Assembly: GCA_037139195.1 (NCBI GenBank)
Contig: JBAXGW010000029.1
Span: 1 to 53,369, forward strand
Reading direction: 5' to 3'
Origin: JBAXGW01 sp037139195
GTDB lineage: Bacteria; Bacteroidota; Bacteroidia; Bacteroidales; JAHJDW01
DNA length: 53,369 bases
Shown in pieces: positions 8,086 through 16,264 of the stretch. The stretch's first letter is position 1. Every line of letters begins with the position of its first letter. The notes beneath the pieces are model-generated. The model saw only the letters and a program-made list of their open reading frames with translations, was not told the origin of the DNA and did not search any database. The position numbers and the translations under genes are program-made.

Positions 8086-8877
8086 TTAATTTTCCAAGTA
8101 CTTAATAAACCCAGAAATTGATTTTGATATCAAAGAAGCATCAGCATTAATTTTACTTGAGACTTCATTATTAGTATAGGCAACATCAGAAGCGACATAA
8201 TTTAACCCAAAATCCGCATTAGAAATTTTTTATTGAAAAAAATCAACTTTTTAACAATTGGAAATACTTGATTTTATTAATTTACAGACGTTTTTATGTT
8301 ATAAATTTTCTAACGCTACGCATTAGAAAATTCTTGAAAATTAGACTGTATAAATTACAATTTCAGAAACAAGAAAAGGAGAAAAAGTCTGAAAGCTTAA
8401 TACTGCGTAGCGAGGGTTGGCTTGAAAACTGCGCAGCACTCACGAACACAATATTAACAAAATTAATATGTGAGTAAATATTATGGCGATGTGCGAAGGT
8501 GCTGGGATGGTCGGGCATATGAAGGGTAGCTAGTGCGACAAACGACCATCGCTGGGCTTTATATTTTTCTTTATTTTTGTTTCCTTTGATCAAGCAAAAG
8601 AAAGTAAAATAAAATCTAATGCTTAATCAGGGTTTAAGCTACGGACTTCACCACAAGAAGCTTTTGCAATATATAAAAACCGAATAAACTCTTTTTTTGA
8701 TTTACGTTCAAACCCTTCGGCAATATTAGTCATAACAGAAACGGCTGCACTTTGAATTTGACTACACAACCTAAAAATTTTAGCAAAAGACTCCTCTTTT
8801 GTAACCAAATAAATTAATTTGACTTATTCCCTTGCTAATTGCCAAACTTCCATGTCTTCAAAACGCTCTATTTTCAT
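8086..8877 (-). pseudogene. Four-helix-bundle (S23-type) protein gene, interrupted
   Basis: Reading leftward from the ATG at 8877, the protein begins MKIERFEDMEVWQLARE, hits an in-frame TAA (8824-8826) and continues in the same frame through VKLIYLVTKEESF and NIAEGFERKSKKEF to CGEVRS, all typical of the four-helix-bundle/23S-IVS protein family. At EVRS the frame runs into a 427-bp insertion (8206-8632). The missing C-terminal quarter (LNYVASDVAYTNNE, ending GFIKYLEN) resumes at 8205 and ends at 8086. Removing the insertion plus one TTTAA copy restores EVRSLNYVASD in frame, as expected for the family (EVRSQLYVALD). The gene is therefore dead twice over, by a nonsense codon and an insertion. 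An intact paralogue lies at 30568-30927. Confidence 0.85.
8206..8632. mobile_element. 427-bp MITE-like insertion with TTTAA target duplication
   Basis: The element is flanked by direct repeats TTTAA (8201-8205 and 8633-8637). It ends in imperfect 17-bp inverted repeats, CCCAAAATCCGCATTAG on the left and the complement of CCCTGATTAAGCATTAG on the right (12 of 17 identical). It holds no credible gene. It contains smaller inverted repeats (8314-8322 with 8404-8412; 8506-8513 with 8543-8550) and a pyrimidine/purine-rich right end around a TTGATCAA palindrome. These are the properties of a non-autonomous element mobilised by a transposase encoded elsewhere. The left end has a second, truncated copy at 18609-18712. 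Confidence 0.8.
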
Positions 8878-8880
8878 ATC

Positions 8881-8934
8881 TTATAATCTTTTTAATCTTC
8901 ATTCATCAAATCTTTTAATCTTATGAATCTTCCA
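8881..8934. repeat. AATCTTTTAATCTTATG short array
   Basis: About six AT-rich units built on AATCTT fill the gap between the four-helix-bundle pseudogene start and the end of the ATPase gene. Confidence 0.75.
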
Positions 8935-8944
8935 CCCCCCCAAT

Positions 8945-10198
8945 CTATCTCCCCAACGAAGCCAAAGAAATAACATTTATGCCGTCCAGTCTACGATGGC
9001 TCATTCCTGTTCCAGTAATTATATTTAAAGACTTTGGTAAATCCATTTTTGCGGTATCGATATTATCAACAAAACGCTTAAGATTTTTAGCACCTTCCTC
9101 AATAAACCCAACACCTAACTTTATTTCAAATGCAGCATAATCACCATTACGTTTTTGTACTATTGCATCTACTTCCAATCCATAGGAATCGTTATAATGA
9201 AATACTCCAGCATCATTAGCTTTAGCATATACATTGAGTTCATGAGTTACTAAGGATTCAAATAAAAATCCCACATATTTAATATCTTTCAATAACGCAG
9301 CTTTGTCTAATCCCAATGCAGCTACAGCCAACGAAGGATCGCACAAGTGTCTTTTTGGTGATTTTCTCAAAGACGCAGATGAACGAATGTACGGATTAAA
9401 TGCAGGCTGTTCGTACAATATCATAAGACGCGATAAAGCATCGAGATATTCAGACAATGTGTTTCTTGATAATTCATTTTTATCTGAAATCCTCACATCT
9501 AGCTCCAATGTTTTATTATCAACTAAGGCAGCTGTATTTCTAGCTAATGAACGCAACAAACTACGAACTTTCAATGGGTCGCGTTTTGCTCCTGAAACCC
9601 GACTAATGTCCACTTCACAAAGCAAATCCACATATCCCCTATTCATAATGATGCCATTTTTCGTGGTTTCATTTAATAAAGTCGGCCATCCACCTATAAT
9701 TATTTTATCTATAATAAAATCAAGCGTTACTCCAGTGTCATATATATGGGGGGAAATTCCTGAAAGCAAATCTGAAACTTTAACTATTCCTGTCGAACAA
9801 CCCAATTCCTGCCATGTCATTGTATCCATTTGCACAACCGTAAAACGACCAGCACCGCTATGTAATTTAACATTATCATTAGGATTCGAAGAACCCGTGA
9901 GAATGAACTGTCCTTTAATTTTGCGGTCATCAACTTCGTGTCTCACATAATTCCAAATCGATGGTTGCTCTTGCCATTCATCAATCAATCTTGGTGTATT
10001 ACCAACAAGTAAAAGTTTAGGGTCAGTTGCCATAAATACAGGAACCTGCATATCCCTATCCATTTCCAATATGCTTTTTGAATATTGTTTGGCTGTTGCA
10101 GTTTTTCCACAAGATTTGGGTCCTTTTATAAGCACCGCACCCGATGTAGATAACTTCTCTTGCAAATCTTCCTCAACAAGCCTTCTTATGTAGGTCAT
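8945..10198 (-). CDS. AAA+ ATPase of the AAA_14/DUF4143 family
   Basis: A 417-residue protein. The N-terminal P-loop domain has Walker A GPKSCGKT (residues 26-33) and a Walker B-like RLIDEW. The sensor strand ILTGSSN is typical of AAA_14. The C-terminal DUF4143 domain ends in a PD-(D/E)XK-like pattern, with Asp in GLEVDAIV and EIK in AAFEIKLG, so a nuclease-like fold is present and its key residues are kept. The family is abundant and mobile in Bacteroidota and its biological role is unknown. It stands alone between repeat arrays. Three 23-bp-spaced copies of TTGCACAAT lie upstream of its promoter and suggest control by a DNA-binding protein. Confidence 0.9.
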   Translation of the reverse strand: MTYIRRLVEEDLQEKLSTSGAVLIKGPKSCGKTATAKQYSKSILEMDRDMQVPVFMATDPKLLLVGNTPRLIDEWQEQPSIWNYVRHEVDDRKIKGQFILTGSSNPNDNVKLHSGAGRFTVVQMDTMTWQELGCSTGIVKVSDLLSGISPHIYDTGVTLDFIIDKIIIGGWPTLLNETTKNGIIMNRGYVDLLCEVDISRVSGAKRDPLKVRSLLRSLARNTAALVDNKTLELDVRISDKNELSRNTLSEYLDALSRLMILYEQPAFNPYIRSSASLRKSPKRHLCDPSLAVAALGLDKAALLKDIKYVGFLFESLVTHELNVYAKANDAGVFHYNDSYGLEVDAIVQKRNGDYAAFEIKLGVGFIEEGAKNLKRFVDNIDTAKMDLPKSLNIITGTGMSHRRLDGINVISLASLGR

Positions 10199-10227
10199 AA
10201 CAAGCTATTTTATTCGAAGCAAATGTA

Positions 10228-10235
10228 CAAAAATA
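10228..10235 (-). promoter_or_regulatory. Candidate -7 box of the DUF4143 ATPase
   Basis: On the minus strand TATTTTTG fits TANNTTTG and lies about 30 bp upstream of the ATG at 10198. The first upstream iteron (10242-10250) begins 7 bp from this box, within the polymerase footprint. Confidence 0.5.
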
Positions 10236-10241
10236 AATTTA

Positions 10242-10296
10242 ATTGTGCAAATTTCAACTATTTCATTGTGCAATTTTCAGATATATTATTGTGCAA
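10242..10296 (-). promoter_or_regulatory. Three 23-bp-spaced TTGCACAAT iterons
   Basis: The 9-mer ATTGTGCAA (TTGCACAAT on the gene strand) occurs perfectly at 10242-10250, 10265-10273 and 10288-10296, with a period of exactly 23 bp. Partly conserved flanks (TTTCA or ATCAG after the core) follow each copy. The position, immediately upstream of the ATPase promoter, suggests operators bound cooperatively by a regulator. Confidence 0.7.
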
Positions 10297-10324
10297 AAAT
10301 CAGAAATAAAATAATATTCCAAAC

Positions 10325-10465
10325 TTCAATCTTATGAATCTTCAATCTTATGAATATCTTCAATCATCTAATCTACCTATCTTTTAAACCTCCCTTGCCT
10401 TCAACGCTCAGTAAACGGATATTTACAATCTTTAATCAGCTAATCTTCTAATCTTATTAATCTTC
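10325..10465. repeat. AATCTTATG-type array with an embedded GC-rich element
   Basis: Units of AATCTTATG/AATCTTC fill 10325-10384 and 10429-10465. They enclose a compact GC-rich element at 10395-10421 (CTTGCCTTCAACGCTCAGT). Together they occupy the gap between the ATPase promoter region and the end of the membrane-protein gene at 10469. Confidence 0.75.
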
Positions 10466-10468
10466 TTA

Positions 10469-11824
10469 TCAACTCAACATCTGTTCCTTCGCAACCTTCC
10501 TATTAACAATAAAAATTGCGGAAACCAAAAATGGTATCAAAGGTATTTTATAGCGAACCAAGGCTCCAAAATTTGCAGTAGTTAAGCCAATTGAAAAGGC
10601 AAAGAAAATTGAAAATATCATCATAAACATTATAAAAGGATCGCTTCTAATAATATTAAGATATTTAAAAAATCCAACCTTAAAAACCGACGAAAGCAAC
10701 AAATAAACCAATAATAAATTCTCTAATGCAGATAAAAGCATTAAACCATTTCGAACTTCCCATATAAAAGGCCTAAATAAACCAGAGACAATAGCAATTG
10801 GAGCCTTACTTAAAATACCTCCAATTGTAGGTTCAAAATCTCCTATATCAAAAGAATTTCCTCCATACTCTTCTCGCTTTAAATCTCTTTGCGTAACAAC
10901 TGCCTTACTAATTGCGGCATCTACCGAACCATATTCTCCCATTTTACTGCTTAAATTACTTAAAACAGCCCCTCCTCCAAAAAAGGTTGAGATTATAATA
11001 AAAGGAGCAATTAAAACTCTAATTATTTGATTTTTAACACTTTTAACCAAATCAAAAGTACCCCAAATTAAACTTCCTGGCATTAAAGCCATAAAAATAT
11101 AAGGTTTAATTGCAATAATTAAGCTTGATGAAATCAGCATAATGATTATATATTTGATATTTAGTTTACGCATAATTACTACCTGATGAAACGAATAGGT
11201 GTACCATGCAACACATGAAAGCGTAATAGTATCTTTCATAATTCCAGAACCCCAGAATACTACTGATGGGAAAAATAATACTGCAAATGAAACTTCTTTA
11301 AATGCCATATGATAGTAATTCAAAAGCAATTTATATAATTGCCAAATACCAGCATATGAAAACAATGACATTAACATTGTAGTGGCTAAATAGCTTTGCC
11401 CTGTAATAAATACCAAGGGACTAATAAAACGAACCACAAAAAATGTATTAGGGTCACGAAACATATACCAAGCGGGATATCCTGTTGTTGAATCAAAATA
11501 ACTATATTTTACTTGCTCTGCACCATTTATTAATATATCCCAATATTGTCCAAAATCTTTTCCTGCAAGATTTACTAAAAAACAAGAACTTCTAAAATAT
11601 ACAATAGTATCTCCATAAACATAGTAATAAACATACACAAAACAAAAAAGAACACCTCCAAGAATTTTCAGCATCAAGCCTATTCGATAGTACTTATAAT
11701 ATTCAATATCATGATTTTTCGCTTGAGCTCTTTTAGCAAAAAACATAACTAATAAAAATATTATAAATGGACTAATCACATCCTGCCAACCAAAACTTAT
11801 TTTATCAACATTTAAATCGCCCAT
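10469..11824 (-). CDS. Polytopic membrane protein, possibly Wzy-like polymerase
   Basis: A 451-residue protein with about ten hydrophobic helices and one longer extracytoplasmic loop (around residues 85-125, rich in Tyr and Asp). No named motif is visible. Its size, topology and place next to glycan genes fit an O-antigen or exopolysaccharide polymerase (Wzy/EpsG-like), but such proteins diverge too far to confirm by eye. A membrane glycosyltransferase is the main alternative. It is separated by 231 bp from the FemAB-like gene upstream, so it may have its own promoter. Confidence 0.55.
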   Translation of the reverse strand: MGDLNVDKISFGWQDVISPFIIFLLVMFFAKRAQAKNHDIEYYKYYRIGLMLKILGGVLFCFVYVYYYVYGDTIVYFRSSCFLVNLAGKDFGQYWDILINGAEQVKYSYFDSTTGYPAWYMFRDPNTFFVVRFISPLVFITGQSYLATTMLMSLFSYAGIWQLYKLLLNYYHMAFKEVSFAVLFFPSVVFWGSGIMKDTITLSCVAWYTYSFHQVVIMRKLNIKYIIIMLISSSLIIAIKPYIFMALMPGSLIWGTFDLVKSVKNQIIRVLIAPFIIISTFFGGGAVLSNLSSKMGEYGSVDAAISKAVVTQRDLKREEYGGNSFDIGDFEPTIGGILSKAPIAIVSGLFRPFIWEVRNGLMLLSALENLLLVYLLLSSVFKVGFFKYLNIIRSDPFIMFMMIFSIFFAFSIGLTTANFGALVRYKIPLIPFLVSAIFIVNRKVAKEQMLS

Positions 11825-11884
11825 TAAAATCTATATAATGAATATATTATCATAATTACGTATACTATTTGTTCTTTTTTTATA

Positions 11885-11930
11885 GACTTCGGCTACGCTC
11901 AGCGACCACCGTTCAGCCAGATGATACTTC
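11885..11930. repeat. GC-rich CTTCGGCTACGCTCAGCG element
   Basis: An island with the core GCTCAGCGACCACCG, closely matching GCTCAGCGAACACCG at 28359-28373. It sits in the otherwise AT-only gap 11825-12055. The remainder of that gap shows only AT-rich sequence. Confidence 0.65.
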
Positions 11931-12055
11931 GGTAAAATCGAAGAATATTTATTATTAACACTTTAAAACACCTTATACATTATAATCCCCGAATATTAAT
12001 AAATACGTAGACTATTATATATAAACACCTTATAAACATCTATGCAATGAAGATA

Positions 12056-13057
12056 TTACAAAACCAGTTTAATTATTTTGACAAATATAGCAATAATTGG
12101 GTTTATTTCCACAGAAATACTCGTAGGGTAAACAATTAATTCCCCATTAAAACCGTCTTTAAATCTGTTAATATTATTGGTCTGTTCGTTAATATTATCA
12201 CCTTTTGCATATCCTCCTAAATCAAAATGCTCAAAGTTATTATTCTTAGCGTCAATAATTGTTTTATGAAAAACCAAATGCAATAAAGGCATTTTAATTT
12301 CTTTTCTACTTGCCCCAAATTGATATATCAATCTATTTCCTTCTTTAATAAAAAGCGCAGCGCCCTGTAATTTATCATTTGAGTCATAAATGCCATAAAT
12401 AAAGCACTTGTTTTTCTCAACTAATCTATCACAAAGATCAACAAATATTTTTTCATCTGATATTATTGCCTGTATCTTTCGGTGCTCGTGCATTTCTTTA
12501 TAAATTCCATAAAAAAGAACATATTCATTTATGGGATTTAAGGCTTTAACAATAAAACCAGCATCTTTTGCTTTTTTAATAGAGCGTTTATGATTTTGAT
12601 TAAATTTCGAATAAATAGCTTCTTCCGATTGACTCAAGTTTATCAATTTTGTTGCCCAAGTTGTAGTGGTTTTTTTAACTCTACAATTTAATTTTTCTGT
12701 TAAAGAAGAATTAAAAATACCCGAACACATTATTTCGGGTTGAATGTAGAGAAGTCCAATAAATCCTTTTTTATAGTAGTTATATATTGATTCTAAAATC
12801 TCAAAACCTGACTTTTCTTCTTTATAAATTGGACCAAATGTTATTCTAGCAATAACTATTCGCTCGATAACAACACAAAATGCGCTTATTTTTTTATTTT
12901 CCTTTAGAATAAACCAGGTTTGATTACTTTCCAACAGGACGACTTCGTTCCATAAAGGAGTTTGCCAAATTGACACATTGCCAAATTCCTGAATAAAATT
13001 TTCTAATTCCTCTTTTTGACTATTATCAAGTTTTTTTTGTATAATCAGATCTTTCAT
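12056..13057 (-). CDS. FemAB-like GNAT-fold acyltransferase
   Basis: A 333-residue protein resembling the FemAB/FemX and BioF2-like GNAT group. It has the early segment NVSIWQTPLWNEV, the central KFNQNHKRSIKKAKDAGF basic helix, the helical hairpin around YKEMHEHRK, and the late LIYQFGAS and LHLVFHKTIIDAKNNNFEHFDLGG blocks that form the second GNAT unit. FemAB enzymes transfer aminoacyl groups from tRNA. In Bacteroidota polysaccharide loci the relatives probably acylate or aminoacylate sugars, which is the inferred role here. Its ATG overlaps the stop of the methyltransferase by one base, so it is the third gene of the operon that begins at 16160. Confidence 0.8.
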   Translation of the reverse strand: MKDLIIQKKLDNSQKEELENFIQEFGNVSIWQTPLWNEVVLLESNQTWFILKENKKISAFCVVIERIVIARITFGPIYKEEKSGFEILESIYNYYKKGFIGLLYIQPEIMCSGIFNSSLTEKLNCRVKKTTTTWATKLINLSQSEEAIYSKFNQNHKRSIKKAKDAGFIVKALNPINEYVLFYGIYKEMHEHRKIQAIISDEKIFVDLCDRLVEKNKCFIYGIYDSNDKLQGAALFIKEGNRLIYQFGASRKEIKMPLLHLVFHKTIIDAKNNNFEHFDLGGYAKGDNINEQTNNINRFKDGFNGELIVYPTSISVEINPIIAIFVKIIKLVL

Positions 13058-13830
13058 TATTGCTTCTTACATGAATAATAAACCCATGAGTCTTTAATCT
13101 GTTCTTGATTAGCCTCACTACAATCTATAACATAACCATTCTTTAAGCTATATATTATCACTTCCGAAAACCCTAAACTTTCTAAATCCTGTTTCTGAGC
13201 ATTGGGTTTTATATATACGTACTTCGCTTTAAAGTCGATATCACCATCTATCATTTCAATTGCATTTTTTAAATTTATGTCATTAAACTTTGGATTTAAT
13301 GCATTAACTTTTTTCACCCGTTTAAATTCCTTTAGCCATTTCAAAGGATTTTTCGACAATTGCAAACTATACAACAAAGGGATGCTAAATATATTATGCA
13401 CCGAAAAGAAGAAAATTCCTCCTACTTTAAGCACACGTTTAACTTCGTTTAACACCAATGCTCTATCATCAATACTAACACAATCAATCCCATTAAAACT
13501 AAACATTACAAAATCGAAACTATTATCAGGAAACGAACCTAAATTCCTTGCATCTTGCTGAATAAACGCATAATTTGATTTAATAAAAATCTGTTTGCAT
13601 TTTTCAATCATGCTTTCCGAATAATCTATTGCAGTATATTTTTTAAAGTATTTTGCAAAATGAAGCGTTGTTCTGCCAGCACCAACTCCAATATCAAGCA
13701 TAGAATCGAGATTTTTATCTGAAATAAAATTCAACATCTTTTTTTCAGGTGCTAAAAGGTATTTATCCTTGCTATAATGCTCCGCCGACTCTTTGTTAGA
13801 GTATATTATTTTATTCTGTTCTAAACTCAT
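13057..13830 (-). CDS. Class I SAM-dependent methyltransferase
   Basis: A 257-residue enzyme with a canonical SAM-binding motif I (MLDIGVGAGRT), the acidic strand end TAIDYSESM, and the post-I region QQDARNLGSFPDNSFDFVMF. The C-terminal third is substrate-specific and unassigned. It is the middle gene of a three-gene operon: it starts 8 bp after the GT4-deacetylase fusion and overlaps the FemAB-like gene by one base. The likely substrate is a sugar or nucleotide-sugar of the surface glycan (inference from context). Confidence 0.88.
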   Translation of the reverse strand: MSLEQNKIIYSNKESAEHYSKDKYLLAPEKKMLNFISDKNLDSMLDIGVGAGRTTLHFAKYFKKYTAIDYSESMIEKCKQIFIKSNYAFIQQDARNLGSFPDNSFDFVMFSFNGIDCVSIDDRALVLNEVKRVLKVGGIFFFSVHNIFSIPLLYSLQLSKNPLKWLKEFKRVKKVNALNPKFNDINLKNAIEMIDGDIDFKAKYVYIKPNAQKQDLESLGFSEVIIYSLKNGYVIDCSEANQEQIKDSWVYYSCKKQ

Positions 13831-13838
13831 ATAATCAG

Positions 13839-16160
13839 TTAATTTGTTTTTCTTATCATATTATGAAATGAATGTAATTTAAATATATTTTCTTCATAAG
13901 TTGATTTATCCATGGAAATTCGAGATATAATTTTTTTATTTTCAAATATTTGTCTTTTATCATCTGAGGTTAAAAGATATTTATAATCAGCTCTGTTGCA
14001 TACCTCTAAAACCCTCTTATCCCATTGTCCATTTGGAAATGTAAACGATACAATTTTAGTATCAAGTTTTTCCTCAATTATTATCTTCGACAAAAGAATC
14101 TCTTTTTCAAGATATTTGTAATTATTAATAGTTGTCAATGAATCATGAGTAGCAGAATGATTGCTAATTTCAACACCCAATTTCATGCATATTTTTAGTT
14201 GATCCCAGTTCATTGTGCCAATTCCCGAGTTCACAATTTTAAGCTCACCTTTCAAATTATTTATATACTCAATTCTTTTCTCAAGTTCGATACTTAATAG
14301 GAAAGCAAACAATGATTGTGAAAATTTATTGTAATTTCTAAGAGTCTTATATTCAAAAACTATATTATCAAATTTTATTTTGAAAAAAGCATGTTTTAGA
14401 ATTATGGCGTTTAATATTTGATTTAATTCCTGAGTCCAAAAACCTATTCCTTTCTCGGCACAATCGGCAATTACACTTTGCGTTGAAACCATCTGATATT
14501 TTTCCAAAATAGGCAATGCAAAATCAGTAAAATCGCTATAAGCATCATCAAATGTAATTACTAAAGGTCGTATAATTTTTCTATCAGAATAAATATCATT
14601 TAATGAACAAACTTGATAATTCTTAGAAATATAATATATTATCTTTGAAAATGTCTTTACTGGCATAGGCGGATACACATAATCCTTTTCATCAGAAATA
14701 CGATGAAAGCATAATACCGGGAATGATTTTGATGTTGTACTAATACTTTTTACGGCATGAATAACATTCAATTTATACATTGATTTAAAAATAAAATCCC
14801 GGGTATTAGAAGTCCCTTCTTTAATCAATGCCATCTCATTATAAAAAGAATTCTCATTGTTTATCGAAGAAAAACTCAATAATTTTGAATTTATAAAATT
14901 GGCTAAATAACTAACTTGTTTTTCTCTTGAATATTTTTCAATTTCATCCATCTTAAATGTTGGAAATACGTCCTCATATCCATAATATAATGATGATAAC
15001 AAATCAAACACTTCTTCTTTTGAATTACAAACAAACCCACTTTTGGTATCTATTATAAGCTGTTCAAGAACATCATGATCTGAGGGACAAAGAATAATTG
15101 GCTTTTTACAAGCTAAATATTCAAATATCTTACTCGAATGAGTTCCTTTTTTTGTAGCATGTCCAACCATTAACAGTGCATGTGCACTCATCTGCAATGA
15201 AATTACATCTTTTTTTGGCATTCTTGCAGTAATCATATAATAATCTTCATATCCCAAAAGCAAGTTTCTAACTTTTTCAGCCATATATTCTTCAGTTGCC
15301 AGACCTGGAAAATATAAAAGTGCTTGCGTTTTATGCTTAACAGAATCAGCAAAAAGTTTAAATCCTTCAACGAAAGGTTCAATAGGCTGCGATGGGTATA
15401 AAGTTCCGTTATAAACAATTGTAAATCTTTCGTTTAAATAATTATCAGTTAAAATATATTCATCTGAATCATACCCATTCATCACAAGCTTTCCTTCCTT
15501 GTGAACAAATGCACTTACACTGCTTGTCCATTGTTCAGATACAGATGTAACAAAAGAAGCTGTTTTAACCCATTTTTTTTCAAAATAAGACTCTATTGGG
15601 AACATTAGTTTTTGAAAAAAATTATAATCTTTAGTCCATTGACTGGAATTCCATTCGTCCCGATAATCGGCAACCCAAGGGATTTTAAATTTTTTATTTA
15701 GCAGATAGGCAAATTTGAATAATATATAGGGCTTACCTGTTGCAATTACAAAACAGAAATTATTATCATTAGTAAGCAATTCTTTGGCAAATGAGTATAT
15801 ATTGGAAAAGGGAATAACGAAATTAGTTACCAGTTGAAATAACTGCTCTATTGCGGTAAGAAATTTTCTAAACCAAACAAATTTAGTATCAGCATATTTA
15901 ATCAATAATTCATCGCGTAAAGACCCATTATATGGCAAATAATATACTTCGTAATCTTCATTAACAACATGTTCAACTTCACCACCAACAGTTCTTGCCA
16001 TGTCTTTGAACGAACCCGACGAAGCTTTATCCCACTTTCGAGTAATAATTACAGGAAAAAGTCCAAATTTTTTAAAATATTTAGCCCATGCATAAACTCT
16101 ATAACCACCAGCAAATGTTGAAGGAGGGAAAAAGTAAGATAATATTAATATCTTTTTCAT
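13839..16160 (-). CDS. GT4 glycosyltransferase fused to a polysaccharide deacetylase
   Basis: This is a 773-residue two-enzyme protein. Residues 1 to about 420 are a GT4/GT-B glycosyltransferase, opening with KKILILSYFFPPS-x-F-x-GGYR and later having the donor-site helix region (HSSKIFEYLACKKPIILCP). After a linker, residues about 480-773 are a NodB-type deacetylase with the metal-site motifs TFDDAYSD and NHSATH (H-x3-H) and a late FPNGQWD. It could transfer an N-acetylhexosamine and deacetylate it. I chose the ATG at 16160, which gives the standard GT4 start; the upstream in-frame ATG (16181) lies within the promoter. A TATTTTTG box lies at 16179-16186. Confidence 0.9.
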   Translation of the reverse strand: MKKILILSYFFPPSTFAGGYRVYAWAKYFKKFGLFPVIITRKWDKASSGSFKDMARTVGGEVEHVVNEDYEVYYLPYNGSLRDELLIKYADTKFVWFRKFLTAIEQLFQLVTNFVIPFSNIYSFAKELLTNDNNFCFVIATGKPYILFKFAYLLNKKFKIPWVADYRDEWNSSQWTKDYNFFQKLMFPIESYFEKKWVKTASFVTSVSEQWTSSVSAFVHKEGKLVMNGYDSDEYILTDNYLNERFTIVYNGTLYPSQPIEPFVEGFKLFADSVKHKTQALLYFPGLATEEYMAEKVRNLLLGYEDYYMITARMPKKDVISLQMSAHALLMVGHATKKGTHSSKIFEYLACKKPIILCPSDHDVLEQLIIDTKSGFVCNSKEEVFDLLSSLYYGYEDVFPTFKMDEIEKYSREKQVSYLANFINSKLLSFSSINNENSFYNEMALIKEGTSNTRDFIFKSMYKLNVIHAVKSISTTSKSFPVLCFHRISDEKDYVYPPMPVKTFSKIIYYISKNYQVCSLNDIYSDRKIIRPLVITFDDAYSDFTDFALPILEKYQMVSTQSVIADCAEKGIGFWTQELNQILNAIILKHAFFKIKFDNIVFEYKTLRNYNKFSQSLFAFLLSIELEKRIEYINNLKGELKIVNSGIGTMNWDQLKICMKLGVEISNHSATHDSLTTINNYKYLEKEILLSKIIIEEKLDTKIVSFTFPNGQWDKRVLEVCNRADYKYLLTSDDKRQIFENKKIISRISMDKSTYEENIFKLHSFHNMIRKTN

Positions 16161-16178
16161 ATCAATTGAAATATTAAT

Positions 16179-16207
16179 CAAAAATACTCATTATTTTTTT
16201 AATTTTG
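16179..16207. promoter_or_regulatory. Divergent promoter pair
   Basis: On the minus strand TATTTTTG (16179-16186) precedes the GT4-deacetylase start by about 20 bp. On the plus strand TAATTTTG (16200-16207) precedes wecB by 57 bp. Both match TANNTTTG, and they lie back to back with the -7 boxes only 13 bp apart, so polymerases bound in the two directions would overlap. Confidence 0.5.
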
Positions 16208-16264
16208 TGTAATTAAATCTTATCTCGTCAAGATTAATCCCATTAAAGAATTACATCATAATTT

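Noticed and set aside
8268..8477. 69-codon plus-strand ORF
   Set aside because: It lies wholly inside the 427-bp MITE-like element, has no family features, and crosses its inverted repeats.
9303..9950. 215-codon plus-strand ORF
   Set aside because: It is antisense to the well-supported AAA_14/DUF4143 gene and looks like a shadow frame.
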